DNA from: Kiloniellaceae bacterium
Lineage (GTDB): Bacteria; Pseudomonadota; Alphaproteobacteria; Kiloniellales; Kiloniellaceae
Reading direction: 5' to 3'
Length of the DNA: 64,000 bases
NCBI GenBank assembly: GCA_021776195.1
Contig: JAJFGK010000026.1
Span: 1-64,000, forward strand
Shown in pieces: positions 7,535 through 16,631 of the stretch. Position 1 is the first letter of the stretch; every line of letters begins with the position of its first letter. The position numbers and the translations under genes were made by a program. Below the pieces are notes generated by a model. That model was not told where the DNA came from. It did no database searches and saw only the letters and a list, made by a program, of their open reading frames with translations.

Positions 7535-7939
7535 CTAAAGGTCGTCGGTGCGCTTTTGGATGTCCTGGCGAAGGTACTTGATCCATTTCATGTAGCTGGG
7601 ATGAATTCGGGGCTGCCCGTTGCGCAGCTGGTAGTTCATCCCGTCGCTGGCGACATAAACGATCGAGAACTTCTCGGCGTCGTAGAGAACGTCCACGACC
7701 ACCTTGTGCTTGCCCCGGACCAGGATATCTCCTCTGACGTTGCCGGGATCCTGCGGTGTCATGGTCCAACCGCGGGCAGTGCCGGCGGTCACGATCGCAT
7801 CGGTCATTTGGTCCAGCGTGGCATTCTGCGAGGCCTTGAAGGACGCATTCTGCACGTTCTCCAGTGGCTGGTTCCTGTCGCATGATGCGAGCGCCAACGC
7901 CGTTACCAAAAGCACTATCGAAAGGCCGAATTTCCGCAT
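7535..7939 (-). CDS. Putative lipoprotein, last gene of the pigment operon
   Basis: 134 residues with a signal peptide and lipobox LALASC (Cys 20), so probably a periplasm-facing lipoprotein; the mature domain is alpha/beta, with a segment DILVRGKHKVVVDVLYD and then VYVASDGMNYQ, but no named family is recognised. It lies 64 bp downstream of the ketoreductase in the same direction and is likely the 3' gene of the operon. The MITE inserted 5 bp beyond its stop leaves the coding region intact. Confidence 0.65.
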   Translation of the reverse strand: MRKFGLSIVLLVTALALASCDRNQPLENVQNASFKASQNATLDQMTDAIVTAGTARGWTMTPQDPGNVRGDILVRGKHKVVVDVLYDAEKFSIVYVASDGMNYQLRNGQPRIHPSYMKWIKYLRQDIQKRTDDL

Positions 7940-8003
7940 GGCTCATTCCTCCCTACAACCCTCACTATAGGGTCCGAATATTCTATGGACAACATAAAGG
8001 CGA

Positions 8004-8744
8004 TCAGGAGATGCCGCCATCGATGGCAACGACCTGGCCCGTGATGTAGCCGGCACGCTCGGAGGCGAGATAGGCGATCAAGTCCGCCACCTCCTCGGGC
8101 TGGCCCGCCCGCTTCATCGGGACCAGCGCCTTGATGCGGTCCGGGGCAAAGGCCTCGAGCGTCTCGGGCGTGTCGATCACACCGGGCGCCACGGCGTTGA
8201 CGGTGATGCCGCGGCTGGCGCATTCCAGCGCGAGCGATCTCGTCGCGCCGTGCAGCCCGGCCTTGGCGGCTGCGTAGTTGACCTGACCCCGGTTGCCCAT
8301 AACCGCCGCGAGGGAGGAGAGGCTGACGATACGCCCCCAGCGGGTTTTCATCATCGGCATGATGAGCGGACGGGTCACGTTGTAGAATCCGTCCAGGGAC
8401 ACGGCGATAACGGAACGCCACTGCGCGCCGGTCATGCCGGCCAGTGGGACATCCTGGTGGATGCCGGCATTGTGGACCAGGACCTGGATCGGTCCCTGCT
8501 CGAGAAGACCGCCCAGAGCCCGTTCGGCCGCGGCCTCGTCGGTCACGTCGAAGTACACCGTCTCCGCCATGCCGCCATCGGCGACGATGCTCTCGGCGAC
8601 CTGCTCGGCCCGTTGGTTGCGGCCGCTGCCATGGACGACAACCCGGAGTCCGGCCTGAGCGAGGACCTGACAGATCGCGCTGCCAATCGCGCCGCCGCCG
8701 CCGGTCACCAACGCGCGCCGGGCTGTCGCTTGAGACCCTGTCAT
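8004..8744 (-). CDS. 3-oxoacyl-ACP reductase (FabG/ApeQ-like SDR)
   Basis: Reduces the beta-keto group of the growing polyene chain with NAD(P)H. The 246-aa classical short-chain dehydrogenase has the cofactor motif TGGGGAIGSA (residues 14-23), NAG at 92-94, catalytic Ser144, Tyr157 and Lys161 in the YAAAK motif, and a C-terminal GQVVAIDGG. A longer upstream frame exists, but ATG 8744 overlaps the stop of the preceding dehydratase as ATGA, indicating translational coupling. Equivalent to the ketoreductase of aryl polyene pathways; a housekeeping FabG role is less likely because of the operon. Confidence 0.9.
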   Translation of the reverse strand: MTGSQATARRALVTGGGGAIGSAICQVLAQAGLRVVVHGSGRNQRAEQVAESIVADGGMAETVYFDVTDEAAAERALGGLLEQGPIQVLVHNAGIHQDVPLAGMTGAQWRSVIAVSLDGFYNVTRPLIMPMMKTRWGRIVSLSSLAAVMGNRGQVNYAAAKAGLHGATRSLALECASRGITVNAVAPGVIDTPETLEAFAPDRIKALVPMKRAGQPEEVADLIAYLASERAGYITGQVVAIDGGIS

Positions 8745-9157
8745 CTGTGAACCACCGTGGCCTGCCCCTCGATCAGAACTCCAACCGCGCCGCGAACGGC
8801 GAACCCGTAGAGGAAGCTCCGCGGCCCGCCGAACAGGAGACTGGCCTCGACGGTCAGATCGCCCTCGACCTCGTCCAGCCGCTCGACATGGCAGACCAGG
8901 TCTCGGAGTCCACCCAAGAGACCGCTGCGCAGCCGCTTTCCACCGATCAGGGACCCGTGAATCGCCATGGCCTGGCCACCGTACTCGACGCCGCAAAAGA
9001 CCGACAGGCCCCTTTCGGACCGCAGCGGGTTATTGCTGTCCCGATGGCTGCGGCTCAGACAGAGGATGTCCTTTTCGGTCCAGCTAATCACCCTGTCGAG
9101 CAGCAGCATGTCGCCATCGTGGGGCAACATTCCCGCAATGGCATCGCGCTCGATCAA
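8741..9157 (-). CDS. 3-hydroxyacyl-ACP dehydratase (ApeP-like hot-dog protein)
   Basis: A hot-dog fold dehydratase that would remove water from the 3-hydroxyacyl chain, giving the conjugated double bonds. About 138 residues; the family lead LPHDGDMLLLDRVISW and a later GLLGGLRDL segment fit aryl polyene ApeP-type proteins, known to work together with an ApeI-type partner (also present here at 14983). The TTG at 9157 is preferred because GGAG sits 8 nt upstream and it overlaps the upstream stop as TTGA; ATG 9130 is the alternative. Both ends are coupled by 4-nt overlaps. Confidence 0.78.
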   Translation of the reverse strand: MIERDAIAGMLPHDGDMLLLDRVISWTEKDILCLSRSHRDSNNPLRSERGLSVFCGVEYGGQAMAIHGSLIGGKRLRSGLLGGLRDLVCHVERLDEVEGDLTVEASLLFGGPRSFLYGFAVRGAVGVLIEGQATVVHR

Positions 9158-9954
9158 ATCGTCAGCTCCAGATCGAGACGGCCGTCCTGCGGGTACAGCA
9201 GGCTCAACCGGCCGGACCGTTCCAACGCCAGCGCTTCGAGGAGAGGCAGGCATCGCGCGGCGGGGTTGCCGCGCCACAGATCTTCCAGCTCCGGGATGCC
9301 CGGCGAAGAGATATCTCGTGGACTGCCATCTGCCTGCCAGGACAAGGAAAGTTCGGCACGCGCCGCGGCATGTCCCGCCGGGCAGAGCACAAAGGCAGCG
9401 GCAAAGGACTCGAAGATCGGACGCTTTTGATGGAGCGGTTCGGGCATGGGGACATCGAACAGCGCCAGGAGCACGGGCCGGGCCTCGGTCTGCACCTGGG
9501 CCGCCGCTTTCAGCAGCGCCGCTGGAAAGGTGAAGTCCTGACCGGCGATCGAGGTACTGGGCTGGTGACAGGAGGTCGCGATACACCAGTAGCCGACCGC
9601 CGCATTATGCACCGAATTGTGAAAATGGGTCGGCGACACCAGCATCTCGGGGGTCGCCAGGGCCTCCAGAATCTTGTGCACCTCATGGCCGCTGCCGTTC
9701 GAGCTGCCGAACACGCTGGCCAATTGGTCAGCCGGCAAGCCGGCCTGTGCCGTGGCCTCCGCGGCGACGGTCAGCGCCATGCGCACTGTCGGGCCGCTGC
9801 GGCGGCGCTCGCGCGCCGAGAGGATCGGCGGTGCGACCAGGTCCAGAGGCGCGGCTTGGTAGGTCCTTTCGCCGCGCAAGACTGCCTGGCTGGCCTTCCA
9901 CCCGAGCAGGCCGGGGCCCAGAAGGCCGACGCCGGCGATGGCGACGGGGATCAC
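9154..9954 (-). CDS. Beta-ketoacyl synthase chain-length-factor-like protein (ApeC-like)
   Basis: 266 residues resembling the N-terminal half of ketosynthases (Ketoacyl-synt_2 type). It keeps the fold segments GVGLLGPGL, SSNGSGHEVHKI and HNSVHNAAVGYW, but has no canonical Cys-His-His triad, consistent with a chain-length-factor partner rather than a catalyst. In characterised aryl polyene systems such a protein forms a heterodimer with the active KS. The GTG at 9954 overlaps the KS stop (GTGA), which favours 1:1 synthesis with the KS encoded just upstream. Confidence 0.8.
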   Translation of the reverse strand: MIPVAIAGVGLLGPGLLGWKASQAVLRGERTYQAAPLDLVAPPILSARERRRSGPTVRMALTVAAEATAQAGLPADQLASVFGSSNGSGHEVHKILEALATPEMLVSPTHFHNSVHNAAVGYWCIATSCHQPSTSIAGQDFTFPAALLKAAAQVQTEARPVLLALFDVPMPEPLHQKRPIFESFAAAFVLCPAGHAAARAELSLSWQADGSPRDISSPGIPELEDLWRGNPAARCLPLLEALALERSGRLSLLYPQDGRLDLELTI

Positions 9955-11144
9955 GGCAACCGTCCCAGGATGAGGCTGGCGTTGTTGCCGCCGAAGCCAA
10001 AGGAGTTGGTCAAGACCCGTTGTACCGGGCTGTCGACGGTGGCCTCCTGGACCAGACAGGGAAGGTCGGGATCGAGGGTTTCCAGAAAGAGGTTCCGCGG
10101 CACGAAGCCGTCGCGCAAGCAAAGGCACGAAATGACCGCCTCGGTGATGCCCGCCGCGCCAAGCGTGTGACCGGTCCAGCCCTTTGTCGAACTGGTCGGC
10201 ACCGTTCGTTCGAAAATCTCGAAGATGGCCTTGGCCTCGACCCGGTCGTTGGCCTTGCTCCCGGTGCCGTGCAGGTTGATGTAGTCGATGTCACCCGGCT
10301 GAAGACCGGCCCGCGCCAAGGCGGCGCGCATCGCCAGGTTGGCGCCCTTGCCTTCGGGATGGGGTGCCGACATGTGGTGGGCATCGCTGCTTTCGCCGTA
10401 GCCGAGCAGGGCGATGGCGCCGGGCTCTGGCATTGCCGGACGTTCGATCAGTGCAAATCCGGCGGCCTCGCCGATGGAGAGGCCCGACCGGTTCACATCG
10501 TTCGGCCGGCAACGATCCGATGACAGCAACTCCAGCGAATGGAAGCCGCGCAGGGTCAAATGGCAAAGGCTGTCGACGCCGCCGACAACCGCCGCGTCGC
10601 AAAGGCCCGCCTCGATCCACTGCCAGGCATCGGCGAAAACCTTGCTGCTGGATGCACAGGCGGCTGAAACCGTCATGGCCGGTCCCGCCAACCCCAAGTA
10701 TTGCCGTACGAAGCGCGGCAGGGAGTAAAAGTCGTGCGTGGCGCCGAAATCGAAGGATTCCGGCAGGTTGTCGTTGGATGATTTGCGCGCGCGATAGGCC
10801 GCCTCGCCAGCGTCGATGCCCGATGTACTGGTGCCCATGATGACCGCGACCCGGTCCGGCCCGTGGCGCGCGGCGGCGCGTTCCACGGCGCCGGCAAACC
10901 CGTCCGTCTGCAGGGCCATCCGCGCCAGGCGGTTGTTGCGGCAGTCGAAGCTGTGCAGATCGCCCTCGAGGCGGCAGTCCTCCACGGCCTCGACGCGGCC
11001 GATGTAGGTATCGAGCCCGGCAGGCTCGAAATCGTAGGGCCGCAGTCCCGACCGGTCGCTGCGCAGCGCTTGGAGCGTCGCGTCGAGGCCCTGGCCACAA
11101 GCATTGACCGTGGTGTAGCTGGTGACGATCAAGGGTGGGGTCAT
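9951..11144 (-). CDS. Beta-ketoacyl-ACP synthase (KAS II type, ApeO-like)
   Basis: Performs the decarboxylative condensations that lengthen the polyene on ACP. The 397-aa protein has the complete triad: Cys163 in SAACASSSK, His292 in NLHGTGSKAND, and His326 in WTGHTLGAAG, plus the C-terminal NSFGFGGNN glycine motif. Size is that of a single-domain KAS. It overlaps the exporter gene upstream and the CLF-like gene downstream by 4 nt each, which supports a KS/CLF heterodimer. It is the only complete KS in the window, whereas several known aryl polyene loci have two. Confidence 0.92.
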   Translation of the reverse strand: MTPPLIVTSYTTVNACGQGLDATLQALRSDRSGLRPYDFEPAGLDTYIGRVEAVEDCRLEGDLHSFDCRNNRLARMALQTDGFAGAVERAAARHGPDRVAVIMGTSTSGIDAGEAAYRARKSSNDNLPESFDFGATHDFYSLPRFVRQYLGLAGPAMTVSAACASSSKVFADAWQWIEAGLCDAAVVGGVDSLCHLTLRGFHSLELLSSDRCRPNDVNRSGLSIGEAAGFALIERPAMPEPGAIALLGYGESSDAHHMSAPHPEGKGANLAMRAALARAGLQPGDIDYINLHGTGSKANDRVEAKAIFEIFERTVPTSSTKGWTGHTLGAAGITEAVISCLCLRDGFVPRNLFLETLDPDLPCLVQEATVDSPVQRVLTNSFGFGGNNASLILGRLP

Positions 11145-13483
11145 GGTTGCGACGAAGTGCTCTGCGCTGTGAAAAGGTAGGCGAAAATCAGGGACAGCAC
11201 AGTGCCGACCGCGACCGTTTTCCCCAGTTCATGTAGCACAGAAATGCTGGAGATAGCCAAGATCGAGAAAACCGTCGCCGTGGTCGCGGCGCAGAGCACA
11301 ACGGCTCTCAGGGTCAGCGACCAATCCGTCGGGTGGGCGGCATAGCGCTCGAAAAACAAGGCATAGTCCAGCCCCGCGCCGGCCACCAGGAGCAGGGCCA
11401 GCAGATGAAAGATGGATAGGGAGGTCCCCGTTAGTGACAGTACCGTCACGGTGAAGAGCACCGACAGGACCACCGGCGCCATGACCCGAAAGACCCGCGC
11501 CGCGGACCGCAGGCCGACGAACAGGACCGCCATGGCAATCAGCGCGCCGGCCGAGAGCCAGAGCAGCGCTTCCTTGCGATAGCCATCGACCAGGGCCTCG
11601 GATCCCCGTTGCAGGTCGAGGAAGGACAGGACGCCGTCACTGCGCGCCGCGACGAAACTGGCGAGGCCTTGCGGGTCGCCGAGACCCTGCGGCGCGATCA
11701 AGGCGACCCAGTCGGTGCCCTGCTGAAACAGCAACGATTCGATAAGCCATTCGAGCCCTGCCGCCTGGAAGTCCTCCGGCGTCAGAGCGGGACCGCGTTT
11801 CGAGCGCGCGACTGCTTCGAGAAAGGGGTCGAACAGACCGGGTCGAAACGGCAGTCCCTCGGTCGCCGTCGTCAAGGCGCGCGCCAGCTCGGGCGGCGAC
11901 GGCAGGGCGTCGCGCCGGCGCTTCTGGCTCTTCAGGCTGGGAAGGTAGCGGGCGGCCATCTCAAAGCCGCCCAGCATCCCGGATGCGACCAGGTCTTGTA
12001 GATCCCCTGCCAGGGTTTCGCTGTGCTGGAGGGCTTCCTCGAGAGAGGGTTCGCGGATGACCAACAGATAGCGGACATCGGCGGCCCCCATCTGGCCGCG
12101 CAGCCGGCGGTCCATGGCCATGGCCTCAACCGGAATCGGACTGAGCTTGCGCAGATCGGTTTCCCAGAGCGCGGTGTCTCGAAAGCCAATGGCGAGTGCG
12201 GCTGGTAGTGTCAGTGCCAGCAGTGCAAGGCGCAGCAGGCGAACTTTTCCGGGACCGATGGCAATCTTGCTCCCGAGCGCCCAGGGCAGTGGAGCGGCGG
12301 CACCTGGCAGCACAAGGGGCAGCAGCCAGCGGGTCACGATGGCAGCGGTAACGAGGCCGGCAACGGCAAAAAGACCCAATTGCGATAGACCGGGAAAACT
12401 CGACAGGGCGATCGACATAAAGGCCGCGACGGTGGTCAGCAGGCCGAGGCGCAGCGTCGGCCATACCGATTGCAGGGCGGCGCGCGTGCCGTCGACACGG
12501 GTGGTGTGGCTGGCCAGATGAATGGGGTAGTCGACCGATATGCCGATCAGGATCCCGCCGAAGGCCAGGGTGATACCGTGAATTTCGCCGAACAGGGCCA
12601 ACACGGCGAAGATCCCGGCACTGACGCCGAAACCGAGCGGCAGCAAAACGACCAGCAGAAGGCCGATGGAACGAAACGCCGCAAAGAGCAGGGCGATCAC
12701 CATCAGGGCGGACAGCAAAGTGAGCCAGCGCATCTCCGCTTGAATGACCTGGCTGCTCTGGGTGGCGAAGACAATGGGTCCGGCCAGCTCCATCCGGAGC
12801 GCCTGCTCGCCCTTGGCCGACGCGAAAGTCTCGTGAATGAAACCGACGGCCTCCTGCTGGGCGGCCAGATTGTAGGCCGGCACCGCCGAGCGAAGCATGA
12901 TGAAGGCGGCGGTCCGGTCCGCCGAAAGCCAGGCGCCGCCGGGCCGAGGCGCGCCTTGAGCGCCCTGCCAGAACCGCAAGACCTCCTGGAGCCGGCCTGT
13001 CGGGTCCACTGGCAGGAGGCGCTTCGTCGCACTGCCCAATGCCGTGTGCAACTCCTCCAGACGGCGTTCGAGGGCGGTTCGCAATGCCGCTGCCCTGAAG
13101 TCCTCTGCGGCGACCGGAGGGTTCAAGAGATAGCGCTTGTCGAACAGGGCCGCCACTTCGGGTCCCGGCCCACGAATGTTGCCGTTGGCGACAAACTGAA
13201 ACCGGCCGCTCTCGTCGAGGGCACGGGCCAGGCGGTTGCTGAGAGCGACCAGGGTCTCGGGACTTGCCGTCTCGGAGTCCTCGGCCGAGAGCGCCAGAAG
13301 AACCAGGGCGGCGGAGGGGCCTTTTTGCAGCCGCTCCGCAAGCAGCTCGAGGTCCGGCGATGGCTGTTGCGGAAAGGCGAAGCTCAAGTCGGTTTTCGGC
13401 GTGGTCCAAAGGACCGCCAGGAGGACAACGACTGCCAAGAGGACATAGCTGATCGCGAGAGGCACAAGGCGTGCGTGCTTCAT
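11141..13483 (-). CDS. MMPL/RND-family exporter
   Basis: A 780-aa inner-membrane protein with one transmembrane helix at the N-terminus, a periplasmic domain of about 200 residues, a bundle of five or six helices (about residues 245-385), a second periplasmic domain and a final helix bundle, i.e. the two-fold repeat of MMPL transporters. The acidic GILIGISVDYPIH segment in the first bundle is the proton-relay-type motif of the family. Aryl polyene and xanthomonadin loci encode such a protein, presumed to move the pigment-lipid to the periplasm, with the LolA-like carrier next to it. Coupled by ATGA overlaps on both sides. Confidence 0.88.
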   Translation of the reverse strand: MKHARLVPLAISYVLLAVVVLLAVLWTTPKTDLSFAFPQQPSPDLELLAERLQKGPSAALVLLALSAEDSETASPETLVALSNRLARALDESGRFQFVANGNIRGPGPEVAALFDKRYLLNPPVAAEDFRAAALRTALERRLEELHTALGSATKRLLPVDPTGRLQEVLRFWQGAQGAPRPGGAWLSADRTAAFIMLRSAVPAYNLAAQQEAVGFIHETFASAKGEQALRMELAGPIVFATQSSQVIQAEMRWLTLLSALMVIALLFAAFRSIGLLLVVLLPLGFGVSAGIFAVLALFGEIHGITLAFGGILIGISVDYPIHLASHTTRVDGTRAALQSVWPTLRLGLLTTVAAFMSIALSSFPGLSQLGLFAVAGLVTAAIVTRWLLPLVLPGAAAPLPWALGSKIAIGPGKVRLLRLALLALTLPAALAIGFRDTALWETDLRKLSPIPVEAMAMDRRLRGQMGAADVRYLLVIREPSLEEALQHSETLAGDLQDLVASGMLGGFEMAARYLPSLKSQKRRRDALPSPPELARALTTATEGLPFRPGLFDPFLEAVARSKRGPALTPEDFQAAGLEWLIESLLFQQGTDWVALIAPQGLGDPQGLASFVAARSDGVLSFLDLQRGSEALVDGYRKEALLWLSAGALIAMAVLFVGLRSAARVFRVMAPVVLSVLFTVTVLSLTGTSLSIFHLLALLLVAGAGLDYALFFERYAAHPTDWSLTLRAVVLCAATTATVFSILAISSISVLHELGKTVAVGTVLSLIFAYLFTAQSTSSQP

Positions 13484-14103
13484 GACCGGTCCAGGATGGT
13501 GATTGTCGAGCTGTCGCCACCGGCCTCGATCACGGTGATGGAGCGGACTCTGTGTTCGAAGCCCTCGACCGTCACGGTCCGGACGGCTTCTCTCCAGGCC
13601 GCGGACCGGGGTATCAGCGTCAGCGACCAGGCGTTTCCCTCGGCCTTCAGGGTCGCGTCATGGAGGCGCCGCAGGGCGTCGTTGTCACCGGCGAAAAGCG
13701 ACTGCAATGTGGTGACCATGGCGTCCAGGGCCGGCACGTCGGAAAGCAAAAGCCTGGTCGGTAGATCTCGTTTGTTTGTCTGGATGGTCAAGAGCCCGCC
13801 CTCGACAACGATCTTCTCCCATTTGGGCCGCAGCACCAGACGTTCCATGTAGTCCGGTGGATTGAAGGTGAGCGTTCCTTCGAAAACAATCGGCTCTGTC
13901 AGGTAGTGCAGCCGGCGTTCTTCCGAGAACCGGACGGTAACTTCGCGGTCTTCCGTCAGTGCGGTGACCAGGCGTTCGACGGTCAAGGGTGGCTCGCCGG
14001 CCCCGGCGTTGGCCCAGATGCTGGCCGATAACCAGGCGGCGCCGGTCGCCGGGATGCCGAGGCACAGGGCAACCATGAAACTAAAGCGTCGAATCCGAGA
14101 CAT
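13480..14103 (-). CDS. LolA-like outer-membrane lipoprotein carrier
   Basis: About 207 residues: a basic N-region (MSRIRR), a hydrophobic signal sequence and a mature beta-rich domain with LolA-type strands (VRFSEERRLHYL, FEGTLTFNPPDYMERL). It probably ferries a hydrophobic pigment across the periplasm after the adjacent MMPL exporter delivers it. The frame is open further upstream, but ATG 14103 gives the signal peptide a normal shape and overlaps the acyltransferase end by 23 bp; ATG 14076 is a shorter alternative. The stop overlaps the exporter start as ATGA. Confidence 0.75.
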   Translation of the reverse strand: MSRIRRFSFMVALCLGIPATGAAWLSASIWANAGAGEPPLTVERLVTALTEDREVTVRFSEERRLHYLTEPIVFEGTLTFNPPDYMERLVLRPKWEKIVVEGGLLTIQTNKRDLPTRLLLSDVPALDAMVTTLQSLFAGDNDALRRLHDATLKAEGNAWSLTLIPRSAAWREAVRTVTVEGFEHRVRSITVIEAGGDSSTITILDRS

Positions 14104-14986
14104 CCCAAAAATCATAAAAGTTGAACCAATTGTAGGGCTGGCGCTCACAGAACTGGCCGATGCGGCTGGCATAGCGATCGATCAAGGGCTGCAGGTCGTT
14201 CTGTCGGCGGTCGCGCCTTGTCGCGGCGCCGTCCGTGAAAAGCTCGAAATGAACCTCGTATCGAGCCTCCGCCAGGTAGAGTCCGTAGAACAGGACAACG
14301 GGGACCTTGAGCGCCCGCGCCAGCAGAAAGGGGCCGGCGGGAAAGTCAGCCTGCCGCCCCAGAAAGGTCGAGCGTACTAGCTTGTCGCCCTTGGTGATCC
14401 GGTCGCCAAGGATCCCGACGATGCCGCCCTCGTCCAGATGCCGTTTCGCTTGCAGCATGGCATGGGGCCGACCGAGCAGAATGATCTCCCGTGACAGCGC
14501 CGGATTGAGTTCGTTCATCAGGCCCGTGATCTGTTGGGAGTTATCGGGGTACATCATGACCTTTACGTCCATGTCGCCCCGGGACGCCGCCAGGACCCGG
14601 AGCACGTCGAAGCTGCCCTGATGCGCACCCAGAAAGATGAACCCCTGGCGTTTCGCGAGTAGTTCGTCGACGACCTCGTGTCCGGTGATGGCCACGTCGA
14701 AGTCATCCATCCGCCCGGTCAGGAAAAAGACGCGGTCCAGCATGACCCGCGCATAGGTCAGGTAGTGCCGGTAGATTTGGCCGAGGCTGGCGGGCCGCCC
14801 CAGTATTCTTGTCAGATAGCCGCGCGAGGCGGCGCGGCTTTCCGAAGAGAAGAGACAGAAGTAGGCCGAGATGGGATAGAGCAGCGGCCGGACGATGCGT
14901 CTATCTGTCTTCAGGCTGAGCCAGACAATGAACTTGGTGAGCGAGAAGCTGCCGCGCTCTGGCTTCTTCTGCCAATTCGGCTTCAC
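14081..14986 (-). CDS. LpxL/HtrB-like lysophospholipid acyltransferase
   Basis: A 301-aa acyltransferase with the HX4D catalytic motif in GAHQGSFD (about residues 120-127) and a GILGDR block near residue 195, as in lipid A late acyltransferases. In aryl polyene clusters it is thought to move the polyene acyl chain onto a lipid or sugar acceptor. GTG at 14986 overlaps the preceding dehydratase stop as GTGA. It lacks the strong N-terminal membrane helix of true LpxL; only a weakly hydrophobic stretch is seen at residues 35-48. A role in ordinary lipid A synthesis is unlikely given the operon. Confidence 0.82.
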   Translation of the reverse strand: MKPNWQKKPERGSFSLTKFIVWLSLKTDRRIVRPLLYPISAYFCLFSSESRAASRGYLTRILGRPASLGQIYRHYLTYARVMLDRVFFLTGRMDDFDVAITGHEVVDELLAKRQGFIFLGAHQGSFDVLRVLAASRGDMDVKVMMYPDNSQQITGLMNELNPALSREIILLGRPHAMLQAKRHLDEGGIVGILGDRITKGDKLVRSTFLGRQADFPAGPFLLARALKVPVVLFYGLYLAEARYEVHFELFTDGAATRRDRRQNDLQPLIDRYASRIGQFCERQPYNWFNFYDFWDVSDSTL

Positions 14987-15291
14987 GGCGGCGGCGCGCT
15001 ATCTGAGCAGTCGAGAATTGCGATCATGATCGCAGAATCGCCAATGCTGCAGGTCAAATCAAGCGCCCCGTCAGGGCGCGGAGACAGATGTAGCCGACAG
15101 TCCGTCTCGGGCGGTAGCGGCTTTTTGAAGCGCGCCTTGCGAACACCGGTGACCAGCCAACCGCCTTTCTGTTTGGCCAGCGCGGCGGCCCGATCGAGCA
15201 GCAGGGCGCCTGGAACGATGGGATTGCCGGGGAAATGGCCCGGCATGGCCGGGTGATCGGCGGCAAAGCGAACAATGCTCTCGATTGTCAT
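14983..15291 (-). CDS. Short FabZ-like dehydratase (ApeI-like)
   Basis: 102 residues with the FabZ-type signature GHFPGNPIVPGALLLD, containing the catalytic-type His19 and Asp33 in place of the usual Glu. It is smaller than housekeeping FabZ (about 150 aa) and probably works with the second hot-dog protein at 8741. Overlaps the AMP-ligase stop and the acyltransferase start by 4 nt each. The annotation of a pathway-specific dehydratase rests on motif plus context; an inactive hot-dog partner is possible. Confidence 0.8.
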   Translation of the reverse strand: MTIESIVRFAADHPAMPGHFPGNPIVPGALLLDRAAALAKQKGGWLVTGVRKARFKKPLPPETDCRLHLSPRPDGALDLTCSIGDSAIMIAILDCSDSAPPP

Positions 15292-16631
15292 TCCTTGGTG
15301 GCCCCCATGCGTTGGGCCAGCTCGGCCAGGGCCGTGCGGGGCATTTTGCCGGTTTCCAGCCGTGGCAGTTCGGACACCCGATAAATCTGGCGCGGCATGA
15401 AGATTGGATCGATGCTGTCGCGCAGCGCCGCGCGGATCGCACTTGAGGAGGTCTCGGGTGCCACGACAAAGGCGAACAGCCGGGCGACCTTGCTGTCGTC
15501 CTCTTCGTCGGCCAGGAAAAAAGCGCCATCGGTGATGCCGTCGATGCCGTTCAGGATGGCATTGAGGCCGTTGAGCGACTGGCGCTTGCCGGCGATGTTG
15601 ACCGTATCGCTGGCTCGACCGATGAGCTCGAAGCGATCCGACGCGAGCAGTTCGATCTTGTCCGAGACGGGCACCGCCGCGGCGTAGTGCGCGGCCTCCA
15701 CGAAACAGGCCGTTCCTTCCCGGCGCAGAGTCAAACCATCGCAGGTTTGCCAGGCGGACCCTGCCGTGGTGCGGCGCGTCGCCACGGTCCCGGCTTCGGA
15801 GAAGCCATAGATTTCCATTAGGGTGGTGTCGAAGCGCTGTTCGACGGCCTTGGCGGTATCCGGCGAGAGCGGCGCAGTCGCCGAAACAACCGCCTTGAGG
15901 TCCGGCAATTCCACGCTCGAGGCCAGAAGTCCCTGGAGATGGATCGGTGTGGTGACCAGCACGCGCGGGGACGGCACCTCGCGCAGAGCAGTGGCGATAT
16001 CGGCAGGATAGAAGGGCCGCAGGCTATGGACCGCCGGTGCACTCCAGAGAGGCAAGGCAACAGCGGTCTCCAGTCCATACATATGCTGACCGGGCACGGT
16101 GGCGACGATCGCCGAAGCCGGCCCCCGATCGAGCCCGAAACGCCGGGCGATGAGTTGCGCCGTGGTCGCCATGAGGCGAAAGCTTTTCTCGTTCGGCTGC
16201 GGTTCGCCCGTGCTACCCGAGGTGAAGGCAATGGCGGCGGTTCGATCCGCGCTGAAGAGGGGAACTGGGCCGTGCGATGGATTGTTCGGGACCTCCAGAC
16301 CGACCCTCCGGGTCTCGAAATCCTCGAACTGCAGGGTCTCGTCGGTCAGGCAATAGAGTTGGGGGTAGCGGCTGAGCAGGCGGGCCGCGACACGCGCTGT
16401 CCGGTCGTTCGGCAGCACGGTGATCTGGCCCCGCAGCAGGGCAGCGAGCAACGCCACGAAAAATCCGTAGCGATTGGCACAGGCATTCAAGACGTGGCTG
16501 CGATCGGGCAGATCGGCGGCCAGATCCCGGGCGGCCGCGAGCAGGGCGGCGATGCCGACCGGAACGCCCCTGTGCCAAACGACCGTCCGCCCCGGTGGGT
16601 CCGGCCAAACGAGAGGCATTGCAGCGGTCAT
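15288..16631 (-). CDS. Aryl-AMP ligase for starter loading (ApeH/XanA2-like)
   Basis: A 447-aa member of the acyl-adenylate superfamily that would activate the hydroxybenzoate-type starter with ATP and pass it to the ACP. Core motifs: TSGSTGEPQP (A3), YGFSEAGTVA (A5), GRASDTVNIAGKRQSL (A8) and the A10 lysine in ETGKMPRTAL (Lys429). It is shorter than typical CoA ligases (over 500 aa), as are the ligases of aryl polyene loci. An upstream in-frame Met is ignored because ATG 16631 overlaps the membrane-protein stop (ATGA). Confidence 0.87.
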   Translation of the reverse strand: MTAAMPLVWPDPPGRTVVWHRGVPVGIAALLAAARDLAADLPDRSHVLNACANRYGFFVALLAALLRGQITVLPNDRTARVAARLLSRYPQLYCLTDETLQFEDFETRRVGLEVPNNPSHGPVPLFSADRTAAIAFTSGSTGEPQPNEKSFRLMATTAQLIARRFGLDRGPASAIVATVPGQHMYGLETAVALPLWSAPAVHSLRPFYPADIATALREVPSPRVLVTTPIHLQGLLASSVELPDLKAVVSATAPLSPDTAKAVEQRFDTTLMEIYGFSEAGTVATRRTTAGSAWQTCDGLTLRREGTACFVEAAHYAAAVPVSDKIELLASDRFELIGRASDTVNIAGKRQSLNGLNAILNGIDGITDGAFFLADEEDDSKVARLFAFVVAPETSSSAIRAALRDSIDPIFMPRQIYRVSELPRLETGKMPRTALAELAQRMGATKE

